From assembly GCF_029360725.1 (NCBI RefSeq), contig NZ_JARKMY010000009.1, positions 310,001 to 374,000 of the forward strand: DNA of 64,000 nucleotides, written 5' to 3'. The notes beneath the pieces were generated by a model. The model saw nothing but the letters and a program-made list of their open reading frames with translations, was not told where the DNA came from and searched no databases. Source of the stretch: Chryseolinea sp. H1M3-3. Lineage in GTDB: Bacteria > Bacteroidota > Bacteroidia > Cytophagales > Cyclobacteriaceae. Positions 1 to 9,407 of this stretch are shown one piece after another. The position numbers were made by a program, and so were the translations under genes. How positions within the stretch are numbered: position 1 is the first letter of the stretch; each line of letters begins with the position of its first letter.

Positions 1-2414
1 TGACACCATCATTGTTTTCGTCTACGGCATACTCCTCTTCCTGATCATTAAGACTTATTGCTTCAGCGGGTATCTCTGTGAATCTCGCATTGAATGCTGC
101 TGCTTTTGCATCGGTAATGTATTTGAAGTTAGAATATTTTCCAGTCGTTCCGAAAGGCTGCCCCCATGCCTGCACAGATAAGTTTGGTGTAATCATATAA
201 GTCATGCGCAGGGATAGCCTGGCCGTTGTCTGATTAATTTCACCCACAATATACCGGTCATCATTGCCGACAGAGCCGGTATTTACGTATTGCATTTTGT
301 TCTTGTTATGGCTGAAGCTTGGCGCCAACGAAATGCTCAGCGCATTAACTGGCTTATAGTTCAGTACAATATCGAAACCCCCACTTCTGGAGTAGCTTTC
401 CAGTCCGCGATTTCCATGAGGACTGAAAACCAAGTTCAATTTTTTGCGTTGATCAGTTCCAATCCATAGCCAGTAGCTATAACTGCCAGGATATCGCAAA
501 GCAGGTCCCCCGCGGAGGTTCGCGTTCGATAAAAAGTGGGTTGAGTAGGAGGCACCGGCGCTGACGGACCAGAAGTTTTTAAATTGTAAAGAAGTATTCG
601 CGTTGAACCCTTTCGATGTATTACGCCTGTCAAAATCCCAACCCAGTGATTGACCACCGTTGAATCTTAATGATCTGAAAATACCAACAGGATTTAATAT
701 GCGATATTGAAACCACGTCCATTGCGTCATTACATCGGTTTGGTTTAAGAACCCGATATCATTCAATTCCAGTTCAGGGGAAAGCCACGTATATCCAGCC
801 TCATACACAAATTTTCCACCACGTTTACCATACATAAATGTTCCTGCTGTTCCGGTCAAGGAAGTGCGCGTGGTGTCGACATCGGCGTGATCGTTGTCTG
901 GACGCTGAAAATATCGCTCCGGGGCTTCTTGCGTGACCGTTATCGCTTCAGGTGTTCCTTTTACGCTACTGACAAGCGTCTTTGCACTGATAAAATATTT
1001 TCGGTTGTTCCAGTTATGTACCACATCAACCCCACCGCTATAGGCATCCTTGTGAAGCCACTCCAGTTCTTTGTCATTCAACTGGCGGTTGGTGCTGGTA
1101 AACATGGCCCCGATTACGGTGTTCCCCTTATTGATATCCTGTTGTGTCCGTGCCACTAAATAGTTTGTCAACGGTTCAATCATTTGTGACCTTCGCACAC
1201 CCATGCTGTCGATCTTTGCCCTTTCAGGCGAGGTTACTGATTCCAACACGCCCCAGGAAAAACCTTTTTTGTTTTTGCCGGTAAGTTTTGCGGCGCCAAG
1301 AATGGTGGTGTTGTTATCAGATTTTACATACTCTTCGACACCGTCATCTTCATCCTCCTCATCGGTCAATACTTCGCCTTGCGGAGCTCTACCAATCCGG
1401 CGTGAGTAAAAGAGATTGTTGCTGTTAAATCCGGTAACGGGAAAATTAAGTGTATTATTTCCTTCAATAAAAAATGGTCTTCTTTCCTGAAAGAAAACTC
1501 GAAACGCACTTAAGTTAACTTGAGACGGATCAGCTTCTACTTGTCCAAAATCCGGATTGACTGTTAGGTCAAGCGTTATGTCACTGGTAATACCAATCTT
1601 AGCATCAAGACCGACATCTACCGATGACGATTTACCGGTGACAAATGGATTACCCTCCTCTTCCTGAAACCGTTCAGCCTTCGCTACGATATAAGGTTGA
1701 ATTTCCACTTGCTTCTGAGGTCGTATGCCTGTGATTCCTCTCAGCTCACCAAATAAATGTACCCAGCCTGTTGCATCTGGTGGAATGTATTGCCAGAGCG
1801 ACTGTTCCTGATTCCTAAAAAACTGCCTGCTAATTTGCAAGCCCCAGGTATGTTCTTGTTTATCTGCAAACCGTAATTGACTTAAAGGGATTCGCATTTC
1901 AGCTATCCAACCTTCGTGATCGATCTGCGTATGCAGGTACCAGATAGGGTCCCAGTTGGCGTCCCAGTTTCCGCCGTTGTTAGACACATATTCATCTCCT
2001 TTAACGCCTGCTACTGAAGCCGAAAAGGAAAACGCAGTCCTTTTATCGTTATAACTATCAATATTTATTTCTACCTGGTCACCTTCAAATCCATCGCGCC
2101 GCGACATACGGCTTACTATTTTGCTCGGGTCCGGGTCAAAATTCTTCAAAAGGATATAGAGATTTTTATCGTCGTATAAAATTTTGAATTGTGTTTGTAC
2201 GGATGCCAAACGGCCAGCATCAGGAGAACGTTGCTTAAAATTTCCTCCTCCCCACGGCACCTCATTCCACGCCGCATCCTCAGCGTGCCCATCAATTTTT
2301 GGTGGTTCACCGGTAACGCGTGCCGTTGTATAAAATTTTATTGAATCATTTTGAGCCCATATGCTGCTTGTAGTTATGCATATCAGACTAAAAATAATTA
2401 AGAAACACTTCATG
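1..2414 (-). CDS. DUF5916 family outer-membrane protein with N-terminal CBM9-like domain (3' end outside window)
   Basis: Reading leftward from an ATG at 2414 the frame is open to the window edge, giving about 804 residues without a stop, so the C-terminus is missing. Residues 1-20 form a signal peptide (hydrophobic core, cleavage after WAQ). Residues about 30-230 look like a family 9 carbohydrate-binding domain (PPKIDGHAEDAAW at the start). Then comes the DUF5916 hallmark NPDFGQVEADPSQVNL followed by FFQERRPFFIEG, and a long stretch of alternating amphipathic strands that fits an outer-membrane beta-barrel. Family function is unknown; members are common in Bacteroidota and Gemmatimonadota and are often annotated as TonB-dependent-receptor-like. 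The coding sequence has no visible frameshift. The family call is firm; ligand and role are not known. Confidence 0.85.
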
Positions 2415-2740
2415 GTCGCGGTCCGGGGTCTAAGCTTTTTGTTCGAATTTTATTAAGCTGGCAAATTGTTATTTCAACAGCAAAAAATATTCTAAAATTC
2501 CTGCAAGATCTTACTTTAATGCGATCACTACATTAAAGGCGCAAATTACAATGGTTATTAACGATTTTACCAGAAAGAAGTGTTAAATGGTTTTATACGA
2601 TGAAGAAATCGTTGGAAGAAAAAAATATAAAGTCAATCGGCAACCGTTCATGCCAACACGCGCGCACATGTTACTTGATTGATTTTCATGAACCCATGAC
2701 CAAGAGAAGCGTGGGTTTAACGACTGCAAGAGCGAAATTT
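2415..2740. other. non-coding interval upstream of the DUF5916 gene
   Basis: This 326-base AT-rich stretch lies between the start of the DUF5916 gene and the end of the TerB-like gene, both read leftward. It should hold the promoter of the DUF5916 gene, but I see no clean TAnnTTTG box. A short complementary pair (AACCCA near 2691 and TGGGTT near 2712) could form a weak hairpin after the TerB-like gene. Nothing else is recognisable. Confidence 0.4.
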
Positions 2741-3094
2741 TTATCGCCTTTTATATCCGCAGTGAGTTTCTAAAATGAGGTCAAGTTCTTTTTTGGTAAA
2801 CCCAAGTTTTTCAGCCACCATTTCGATAAGTTCTAGCTCGGCAGGCGCAAAATCGTCATCGACCAGAGCGAGCTTAATCATTTCCTCTAGCTGCTTTTCT
2901 CTTTCTTCAGTGTTTTGAGGGATTAAATAAATGTACTCATTGGCACGGTTGAGCATAAGATTTAAGCGGTCCAATGGCAAGCCTTGTTCAAAAGCAATTT
3001 TAGAAAGTGCAACTCTTTCAACATCTTCAATTTTTCCATCGATGGCCGAAAGCGATACGAGGTTCCTAAAGTGTTCGAGTTTAACGGTATTCAA
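2741..3094 (-). CDS. TerB-like small acidic protein
   Basis: The 117-residue product is all-helical and acidic, with the pattern of the TerB/tellurite-resistance-like fold: an N-terminal helix followed by AIDGKIEDVE, and a second acidic turn LVDDDFAPAELELIE, the two metal-binding-like loops typical of TerB. It has no signal peptide and should be cytoplasmic. The only available start is TTG at 3094; a stop lies a few codons upstream in frame and there is no early ATG. In Bacteroidota such stand-alone TerB domains are common and uncharacterised. There are no other ter genes nearby, so tellurite resistance should not be assumed. Fold assignment is moderately sure; function unknown. Confidence 0.6.
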   Translation of the reverse strand: MNTVKLEHFRNLVSLSAIDGKIEDVERVALSKIAFEQGLPLDRLNLMLNRANEYIYLIPQNTEEREKQLEEMIKLALVDDDFAPAELELIEMVAEKLGFTKKELDLILETHCGYKRR

Positions 3095-3551
3095 GGGTAG
3101 ACGGGTTTAAGTTTAAAAAATGCGGTTCGGTTTACTTAGTGAAAATAGTAGAAATGCTTAGAAAAACAATCACACGGTGCACACGTTTCCTTTGAACGAC
3201 CTTATTCCGCCAGGAATCAGGCGTAAAATGCCGTTGGACTTCCCTATAAACTTGGCAAGTTTGAATTGAGGACTGTTTGGAGCGGAACCAATTCCATTGG
3301 AGAGGATAACACGGCTCATATCAATTCTTGGACATTTTACGTTCAATAACACCTAACTTATTAAACAAGTAAAGCGTAAGCGAAGCAGCCTCAGAAATGA
3401 AACATAGAGCTACTAATGACGGCAAATGAACTTGTGTAACATGGTGAACCATGTTAGAAGAAATCGTTATCAATCGATGAACGTGCGGCCGCATAGCTGC
3501 CCCGAGATTTAACACTGGAAAAATAAAGGCCGCGGTTAAGCAACGGTATGG
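3095..3551. other. non-coding or degenerate interval between the TerB-like and sigma-factor genes
   Basis: About 457 bases without a convincing gene. Two short leftward reading frames (3321-3515 and 3170-3352) overlap end to start but have no recognisable protein character, no start signals and no plausible family, so I do not call them. A tight palindrome, AACATGGT-GA-ACCATGTT at 3438-3455, has 8-base arms and a 2-base centre, which looks more like a protein-binding site than a terminator. The interval may be decayed coding sequence. Confidence 0.35.
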
Positions 3552-4250
3552 TTACTCGCTCAGGTTCCCGAAAGGATAGTTGATCCTGGAGTTAATATGT
3601 TCCATCACTCTTTCTGCAATAAGGGTGCACCGGGATGCATGGAAAGGAAATAAATCAAGCGAGTTAAGTTCTGACCGTAGCATCTCCTTCAGCATTATTT
3701 TAGCGCGATGGAGGCGAATCTTGACGTTCTCTTCTGAGATGTCCAATATCAATGCCGTGTCAGCTACTGAAACTTGTTCCATTTCCCGGAGCACAAATAC
3801 AACTCTATACTTCGGCGAAAGTTGACTTATCGCCGACTCAATGGCCTTCTTTAAATTTTCTCCAACCTCTGGATTACTCTCTTCGCTTATTTCCTGGAGG
3901 TGATCCATTTCATCGCTTGCCAACGCATCAAGACTCACATAGGACTTTCTTTTCGCTTTATTCAAATGTTGCAAAGCGCAATTGATGAGTATACGACTAA
4001 GCCATGTGGAAAACCTGGCTTCGCTTCTAAACTGATGAAGCTTTTCAAAACCTCTTATATAAGCTTCCTGCATAACATCTTCAATGTCTTCTTCATCAGA
4101 AAGAATTCCACGTGCAGTTTTGTAGAACAAACTGTTATACCTTCTTACTAAAATTTCATAGTACTCACGTTTGCCCAGCAAGATTTTGTTGATTATAAAA
4201 TCATCTGTCAGACTATCATCGGCTGCAAGCAATGCCACGTTATTCAGCAT
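3552..4250 (-). CDS. ECF-type RNA polymerase sigma factor
   Basis: Sigma-70 family, extracytoplasmic-function class: it redirects RNA polymerase to a small regulon. Region 2 spans about residues 25-100 (EILVRRYNSLFYKTARG, EDIEDVMQEAYIRGFEKL, then FRSEARFSTWLSRILIN). Region 4 spans about 130-190 (LSPKYRVVFVLREMEQVSVADTA with the helix-turn-helix EENVKIRLHRAK). A C-terminal tail with FPFHASRC and an amphipathic helix is typical of a Bacteroidota subgroup of these sigmas. I chose the ATG at 4250; the reading frame extends to a TTG at 4277, which is less likely. No anti-sigma gene is adjacent, which is unusual for ECF sigmas, so regulation may be transcriptional or through the C-terminal tail. 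Family certain; regulon unknown. Confidence 0.9.
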   Translation of the reverse strand: MLNNVALLAADDSLTDDFIINKILLGKREYYEILVRRYNSLFYKTARGILSDEEDIEDVMQEAYIRGFEKLHQFRSEARFSTWLSRILINCALQHLNKAKRKSYVSLDALASDEMDHLQEISEESNPEVGENLKKAIESAISQLSPKYRVVFVLREMEQVSVADTALILDISEENVKIRLHRAKIMLKEMLRSELNSLDLFPFHASRCTLIAERVMEHINSRINYPFGNLSE

Positions 4251-4638
4251 AACAATGTGTTTTTTATTAGATAGCAATGCGACTAAACGGTTACATTTCC
4301 TAGAAGAAAATTTAATTGCGCGAGAAAGTTCCGGCAGACCAGGATTTGGGGCGCTTAATTACCTGATCCTTGCGAAATCTTACGCCTACCCGAAATAAAC
4401 CTTGATGTTTCCTTGATGGCCAAAAGAACATGTTGTGACATGGGTATCTTGTAAGACAGCATGTTCTAGTGAGTTCTCATATTGTCCTTATGTCATTTGT
4501 AAGGGCACGAACCGCAATAAAAGCCGTTGCCGCGTGAATCGTTTTAAAAAAACTAAATTTCAAAATCAGAACTGACCCTGGTTTTTTATAGGATATTTTA
4601 CCTCTAAAAACTCTTATTCACCGCGCTAATTTTGGGTC
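4251..4638. other. divergent intergenic region between the sigma factor and a secreted protein
   Basis: 388 bases, AT-rich, between two divergently read genes, so promoters for both should lie here. AGAACATG near 4426 and CATGTTCT near 4460 form an 8-base inverted pair enclosing about 27 bases, possibly an operator. No clear consensus promoter, RNA gene or reading frame is visible. Confidence 0.4.
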
Positions 4639-5232
4639 ATGAAAATCCTACCCATGCTTTTCGGACCGTTGCTGATTTGTTTTTCAATTAGCTGTTACGC
4701 CCAATCTTATTCGCTCGAAGTTGACCGCTTTAAAACTACCGACAATTTTATTGTGAGCATTAATAATCCCGTTGCTGTCAAACTCACGGTTCACATCAAA
4801 GACAAAGATGGAAAAGCGGTATTCCAGGAATCTTTTATGTTCGTGGAGAAAATTAAGAAAGTTCTTTTTCTCGGGAGTCTGCCCCCAGGGCCTTATATAG
4901 TAGAAGTATTCAACGGCGTGGAAACCAAAACCGCTAACATTAAGATTGATGGTCTTGACAAAATGGTCCACCCTGAGAATGGCAAGGGATTGGTAGTAGG
5001 CTTTTCTAAACTGAAAGCAGACAATTCCATTGATGTTATCGTGCAAAATAAATTAGATAAAAACGTATCCCTGAAAGTATACAAGGAGAACGCTTTGCTC
5101 AGCAGTGAAGATCTTGGTCAGGGAGGCGAAATTGTGAAAAAAGTCCTTAAACTGAATAAGGCTGAAAAAGGTGATTTTATTGTAAGGGTGGGAACAAAAG
5201 AAAATCTCTACCAGTACAAAATTACTTTGTAG
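4639..5232 (+). CDS. small secreted beta-sandwich-like protein of unknown function
   Basis: 197 residues starting at ATG 4639. A signal peptide covers residues 1-21 (hydrophobic core LLICFSISC, cleavage after YAQ). The Cys at residue 19 is within the signal peptide and does not make a good lipobox because Y-A-Q follows. The mature part has alternating beta-strands in two similar halves; each half has a KLTVHIKDKDG or VSLKVYKENALL pattern followed by a loop with G and P (SLPPGPYIVEV and KGDFIVRVGT). This resembles immunoglobulin-like or T9SS-type secreted domains, but I recognise no family. It stands alone, upstream of a tRNA on the other strand. Confidence 0.6.
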   Translation: MKILPMLFGPLLICFSISCYAQSYSLEVDRFKTTDNFIVSINNPVAVKLTVHIKDKDGKAVFQESFMFVEKIKKVLFLGSLPPGPYIVEVFNGVETKTANIKIDGLDKMVHPENGKGLVVGFSKLKADNSIDVIVQNKLDKNVSLKVYKENALLSSEDLGQGGEIVKKVLKLNKAEKGDFIVRVGTKENLYQYKITL

Positions 5233-5251
5233 CTTCTAGTTTAAAAATTCG

Positions 5252-5325
5252 TAGCGCGGGGGAGAGTTGAACCCCCGACCTTTGGGTTATGAATCCAACG
5301 CTCTAACCACCTGAGCTACCGCGCC
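5252..5325 (-). tRNA. tRNA-Met (CAU anticodon)
   Basis: The reverse strand folds as a 74-base cloverleaf. The 7-bp acceptor stem pairs GGCGCGG with CCGCGCT (one G-U at the first pair). The D arm contains AGCTCAGGTGGTTAGAGC. The anticodon loop is TTCATAA (anticodon CAU). The T arm is GGGGG-TTCAACT-CTCCC, and the discriminator base is A. CCA is not encoded. CAU could be elongator Met or an Ile tRNA modified to lysidine; elongator Met is the more likely call, and initiator is excluded because the first acceptor pair is G-U rather than mismatched in the usual way. Confidence 0.9.
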
Positions 5326-5432
5326 ATTTACTTTCTTTTAACAATCTCCCAATCTTATTTCTGAATCGTCATTTCGATTTGGGAGCGCAAACTTAACACG
5401 TTGTGTTTAATTTTCACAAATTTCCTAAAATT

Positions 5433-5867
5433 CTATTCGATTTTTCTGGTGTTGTAGGCATAAAAGTCCGGTAATTTCCGCTTGTAATCACTGAAAAGCA
5501 GTGGCGAAGAAAAAAGAAAGTCGGCTGTGGCCCTGTTGCACGCAATGGGTATATTCCAAACGACGGCTAACCTTAGCAACGCCTTTATATCCGGATCATG
5601 AGGCAATGGCTCCAGCGGATCCCAAAAAAATATGAGTATATCGACATTTCCCTCCGCAATCAAGGCTCCAATTTGTTGATCACCTCCTAGTGGGCCGCTT
5701 TGTAAACATGTAACCGATATGCCCACCTCCTGCTCTAACATACGCCCCGTTGTACCGGTGGCATAAACTACACTTTTTAACATACTTGACTCATTATATT
5801 TTACCCATTCTACGAGCTCGCGCTTTTTATTATCATGCGCAATTAATGCAATCCTTTTTTTGGTCAT
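5433..5867 (-). CDS. mgsA: methylglyoxal synthase
   Basis: Converts dihydroxyacetone phosphate to methylglyoxal and phosphate, a bypass used when triose phosphates pile up. The 144-residue length fits the family. Conserved signatures are present: ALIAHDNKK at the N-terminus, the phosphate-binding ATGTTG, the catalytic-Asp motif SGPLGGDQQIGA, then IFFWDPLEPLPHDPDIKALLR and IACNRATADF. It starts at ATG 5867 and is cytoplasmic. It is divergent from tex across an 84-base gap that contains a consensus promoter for tex. Its presence near pgi, pfkA and the maltose/glycogen genes fits control of sugar-phosphate overflow, but no direct operon link exists. Confidence 0.95.
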   Translation of the reverse strand: MTKKRIALIAHDNKKRELVEWVKYNESSMLKSVVYATGTTGRMLEQEVGISVTCLQSGPLGGDQQIGALIAEGNVDILIFFWDPLEPLPHDPDIKALLRLAVVWNIPIACNRATADFLFSSPLLFSDYKRKLPDFYAYNTRKIE

Positions 5868-5904
5868 ATCTTTTTTATCAGCTTTTAAAAATACAGTATT
5901 GCTG

Positions 5905-5935
5905 ATTGTATTCCTTAATCCTTATTCTAATTTTG
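5905..5935 (+). promoter_or_regulatory. Bacteroidota-type promoter for tex
   Basis: An upstream ATTG at 5905-5908 and a -7 box TAATTTTG at 5928-5935 are separated by 19 bases, matching the Bacteroidota consensus TTTG/TTG-N19-21-TAnnTTTG. Transcription would begin near 5942, leaving a roughly 10-base leader before the ATG at 5952. Confidence 0.6.
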
Positions 5936-5951
5936 CCTGCCTGTTTAAATT

Positions 5952-8261
5952 ATGGATCAAGACAATATAGCGCGTTGGGTTGAGCAGATTGCCAGAGAGT
6001 TTTCTTTGCCCTTAAAGAATGTTAAAGCGGTAGCCACCCTCCTTTCCGAAGATGCCACCATTCCTTTTATATCGAGATATCGAAAGGAAATGACTGGAAG
6101 CATGGATGAGGTGATGATCAGTAAGATACGTGATCGTATTGAACAATTAAGTGAACTGGATAAACGCCGTGAAGCCATCATTGCATCAATAGAAAAGCAA
6201 GATAAGCTCACACCGGAATTGATGCAGACCATAGTTATGGCTGCAACACTGGCGGAATTGGAAGACATTTATTTGCCCTTTAAACCGAAGCGGAAAACGC
6301 GGGCGAGCGTTGCTAAAGAAAAAGGTCTTGAGCCCCTTGCGCAAAAAATATTCAACCAGGAAAATTTTAATCTGCAAGAAACCGCATCAACATTTATCGA
6401 CTCCGACAAAGGTGTATCCAGCAGTGAAGAAGCATTAGATGGCGCACGCGACATAATTGCAGAATGGGTAAATGAAAACCAGGACACCAGAAAAAATGTT
6501 CGTGAATTATTCTGGCGTGAAGGGATCATCGAATCTCGTTTGCTGAAGGGTAAAGAAGCTGAAGGACAGAAGTATAAAGATTATTTTGAATGGACTGAAC
6601 CGATCTCGAAAACTCCATCGCACCGGTTACTCGCGATGCGGCGAGGCGAGAAGGAAGGAATTCTTTCACTGGACATTTATCCGCCGGAAGAATTGGTCAT
6701 CAGCACCATGGAACGCCAATACATTAAAAATGAAGGTGTATGCGCCGATCAACTAAGACTTGCGATCAAGGATTGCTATAAACGATTGTTAAAGCCATCG
6801 TTGGAGACTGAGGTCAGGATGGAGTCCAAAATGAAAGCAGATGAAGAAGCGATTCATGTTTTTGCAGACAATCTAAAAGAACTTCTTTTAGCAGCACCAC
6901 TTGGACAGAAAAATGTTCTTGCATTAGATCCAGGTTTCAGAACCGGATGCAAAGTTGTTTGTCTGAACCGTCAGGGAAAATTGCTGCATAACGATGTCAT
7001 TTATCCCCATGAGCCGCAGCGGGAGACCATGAAAGCAGGAGCCCTGATCAAATCTCTTTGCGAAAAGTTCGACATCGAAGCCATATCCATAGGTAACGGG
7101 ACGGCTGGGCGTGAAACGGAAGCCTTTGTGAAGGCTCTCGGCCTTCCGCACAAAATTCTTATCGTGATGGTCAATGAAAGCGGTGCATCTGTTTATTCTG
7201 CATCGGATGTTGCCCGTGAAGAATTCCCTGATCAGGATGTAACAGTAAGAGGTGCTGTTTCTATTGGTAGAAGACTGATGGATCCGTTGGCGGAACTCGT
7301 TAAGATTGACGCGAAATCAATTGGTGTTGGTCAGTATCAACATGACGTAGATCAGACGAAACTTAAACAAGGTTTGGATGATGTGGTGATGCGTTGCGTT
7401 AACTCTGTAGGTGTTGAAGTAAATACAGCCAGCAAGGAACTCCTCTCCTATGTATCAGGACTGAGTCCGTCACTCGCAAAAAATATCGTAGAATTTAGAA
7501 ATCAAAATGGGCCGTTTAAAGACCGCGATTCGTTAATGAAAGTCGCCAGGCTTGGAGAAAAAGTTTTTGTTCAGGCTGCAGGTTTTTTACGCATACAAGA
7601 AGCAGCGAATCCGTTGGATGCCAGTGCTGTGCACCCCGAGAGTTATCCGATCGTCCAGCAAATGGCTTCAGATTTAGGTTGTTCTGTTAAAGACCTGATG
7701 ACAAGCGCTGAACTCAGAAAACAACTCGATTTGAAGAAGTATGTTTCTGATAAAGTCGGACTGCCTACTCTGACCGATATCCTGATTGAACTTGAAAAAC
7801 CTGGACGAGATCCGCGAAAGGAGTTTGAATTCTTCAGTTTCACCGAAGGTGTGAATACCATCAACGATCTTAAGATAGGCATGTCGTTGCCGGGCATTGT
7901 AACAAATGTAACCGCTTTTGGTGCTTTTGTGGACGTTGGTGTTCACCAGGATGGATTGGTTCATATAAGTCATCTGGCCGATAAATTTGTGAAGGATCCA
8001 AAAGAGGTTGTTACCGTTCAGCAAAAGGTAAAAGTCACCGTTGTTGAAGTAGACGTGCCACGAAAACGAATTGGATTATCAATGAAGAGCGATCCTTTTG
8101 CTGATACCATTCCACAGCAGGCACCTGCACGTGACAAGAGTCCCAAAAATCAGCCGAAGAAGCCTGGACCTTCCCGGCCAAATCCATCCTCTAAACCACA
8201 ACAAAAGGAAATGACGATGGAGGAAAAGCTAGCGATGTTGGTTAACAAGTTTAAAAAATAG
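5952..8261 (+). CDS. tex: Tex family RNA-binding transcription accessory protein
   Basis: 769 residues, typical Tex length. Order of domains: an N-terminal helical Tex region (residues about 5-300), a YqgF/RNase H-like domain (about 320-455, starting VLALDPGFRTGCKVV), a helix-hairpin-helix pair (about 490-565, with YVSGLSPSLAKNIVEFR), and an S1 RNA-binding domain (about 642-712, GIVTNVTAFGAFVDVG, DGLVHISHLAD). A Pro/Lys-rich tail and a short final helix follow. Tex binds nucleic acids and affects transcription and stress tolerance in several bacteria. It starts at ATG 5952 and lies convergent with the PorP/SprF gene, with only 20 bases between the stops and no hairpin there. Confidence 0.95.
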   Translation: MDQDNIARWVEQIAREFSLPLKNVKAVATLLSEDATIPFISRYRKEMTGSMDEVMISKIRDRIEQLSELDKRREAIIASIEKQDKLTPELMQTIVMAATLAELEDIYLPFKPKRKTRASVAKEKGLEPLAQKIFNQENFNLQETASTFIDSDKGVSSSEEALDGARDIIAEWVNENQDTRKNVRELFWREGIIESRLLKGKEAEGQKYKDYFEWTEPISKTPSHRLLAMRRGEKEGILSLDIYPPEELVISTMERQYIKNEGVCADQLRLAIKDCYKRLLKPSLETEVRMESKMKADEEAIHVFADNLKELLLAAPLGQKNVLALDPGFRTGCKVVCLNRQGKLLHNDVIYPHEPQRETMKAGALIKSLCEKFDIEAISIGNGTAGRETEAFVKALGLPHKILIVMVNESGASVYSASDVAREEFPDQDVTVRGAVSIGRRLMDPLAELVKIDAKSIGVGQYQHDVDQTKLKQGLDDVVMRCVNSVGVEVNTASKELLSYVSGLSPSLAKNIVEFRNQNGPFKDRDSLMKVARLGEKVFVQAAGFLRIQEAANPLDASAVHPESYPIVQQMASDLGCSVKDLMTSAELRKQLDLKKYVSDKVGLPTLTDILIELEKPGRDPRKEFEFFSFTEGVNTINDLKIGMSLPGIVTNVTAFGAFVDVGVHQDGLVHISHLADKFVKDPKEVVTVQQKVKVTVVEVDVPRKRIGLSMKSDPFADTIPQQAPARDKSPKNQPKKPGPSRPNPSSKPQQKEMTMEEKLAMLVNKFKK

Positions 8262-8281
8262 TTTAACTAACAATTCCATTT

Positions 8282-9406
8282 TTATCTCGGCTTTCTGTTT
8301 GGCTTATGGCGTGAGCTTGTTCGTTTTTTCGTTACCTTCTTTGTATTCAGTTTTTTGCTCGCATCCATGCGGTAGTTCGGTGATTTAATGTAATTGCGTT
8401 TGATCGTCTTTTTGTATTTCTGGCTTCTGCTAAAAGAAGAACCTTTCGACGGCTTAGACAAAGTTTTTCTTCTTAATGCAAGTGCTTTCGTGCTGATTTC
8501 ACGAGCGTTTTTCTTTTTTGTATAATAATTATGGTCGCGAAAATCTAAGCGAATGGTAAACTCATTGGATGCACCGAGGCTCTTCGAAAAATCACCCGAA
8601 AGTACTTCCCTGCTATAACCGATGAGGAAACTTTTGTTAATACGCAACGCCGCCGTAAGCCCTATGGCGCCGCCCGTCCTATAGGAGCCTCCCAGTGTAG
8701 CAATGTCTTTATAGGTATAGTATAATCCTCCATCTATTTGCTGCGTTCCATTTTCGAATTTTCTAAAATAAACGATGGGTTCGAGTACGTCTCGTTCGCC
8801 AGCCAACGGTAATGTAAAGTTGGCAAAAGCTGAATAAAATTGTGAAAACTGCGAAGTCACATCACTCAACCCAACGAGGCTGCTTAAACGATTGGCCGAC
8901 GCTCCTATCTTTAGATATTTTGATGAATAGCTGAGCCCAAAGGAGAAGTCAATCTGATTGGCATTGGGTTGATTTCCATTCAGCAGATCGTCATCGGTAT
9001 CAATCACGTCAATGGCACCATAATTTATTTTGGTGTTAATGTATTCTACCGATACACCCATCGAAATCATGTTTCGATCTGTGAAGCGGAGATGATAAGC
9101 AAATGCTCCTGACGCAAAAATATTTTCGTTAACGCCTGATTTTTCCTGATACACATTGAAGCCGGTTCCAAACCGGTGGCGCGCAAAAGGTGTATGCAGG
9201 CTCATAAAAACCGTTCGCGGCGAGCCTTCAACACCTGCCCACTGTTGCCGGTATGATAAAGTAGCCGAGCCTAACGTATTACCTGCAACGGAAGGGTTAT
9301 ACAAAAATGAGTTCGTAAGCTTTTGGCTGTAAACAGGAACATCCTGGGCTTTTGCAAGCTGAAAAAATAGGATGTAAAAAATAAGCGACTGTAAAAGTAT
9401 TTTCAC
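8282..9406 (-). CDS. PorP/SprF family type IX secretion membrane protein
   Basis: An outer-membrane beta-barrel that in gliding Bacteroidota works with type IX-secreted proteins bearing type B sorting domains, as SprF does for SprB. Signature: after signal peptide cleavage (KAQ) comes DVPVYSQKLTNSFLYNPSVAG, then SYRQQWAG and strands of a 14-strand-like barrel. I prefer a GTG start at 9406, two bases after the upstream stop, because it gives a clean signal peptide; an ATG at 9460 would add 18 charged residues and overlap the upstream gene. The last roughly 85 residues are unusually rich in Lys and Arg, unlike typical PorP/SprF proteins. It is coupled to the upstream giant gene. Confidence 0.88.
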   Translation of the reverse strand: MKILLQSLIFYILFFQLAKAQDVPVYSQKLTNSFLYNPSVAGNTLGSATLSYRQQWAGVEGSPRTVFMSLHTPFARHRFGTGFNVYQEKSGVNENIFASGAFAYHLRFTDRNMISMGVSVEYINTKINYGAIDVIDTDDDLLNGNQPNANQIDFSFGLSYSSKYLKIGASANRLSSLVGLSDVTSQFSQFYSAFANFTLPLAGERDVLEPIVYFRKFENGTQQIDGGLYYTYKDIATLGGSYRTGGAIGLTAALRINKSFLIGYSREVLSGDFSKSLGASNEFTIRLDFRDHNYYTKKKNAREISTKALALRRKTLSKPSKGSSFSRSQKYKKTIKRNYIKSPNYRMDASKKLNTKKVTKKRTSSRHKPNRKPR

Positions 9407-9407
9407 T

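Noticed and set aside
436-657. Short leftward frame inside the DUF5916 gene
   Set aside because: It lies in another frame of a long intact coding region and has no protein character of its own.
3170-3515. Two overlapping leftward frames after the sigma factor
   Set aside because: No recognisable family, no start signal and a Gly/Ile-rich random-looking product; left as an unassigned interval.
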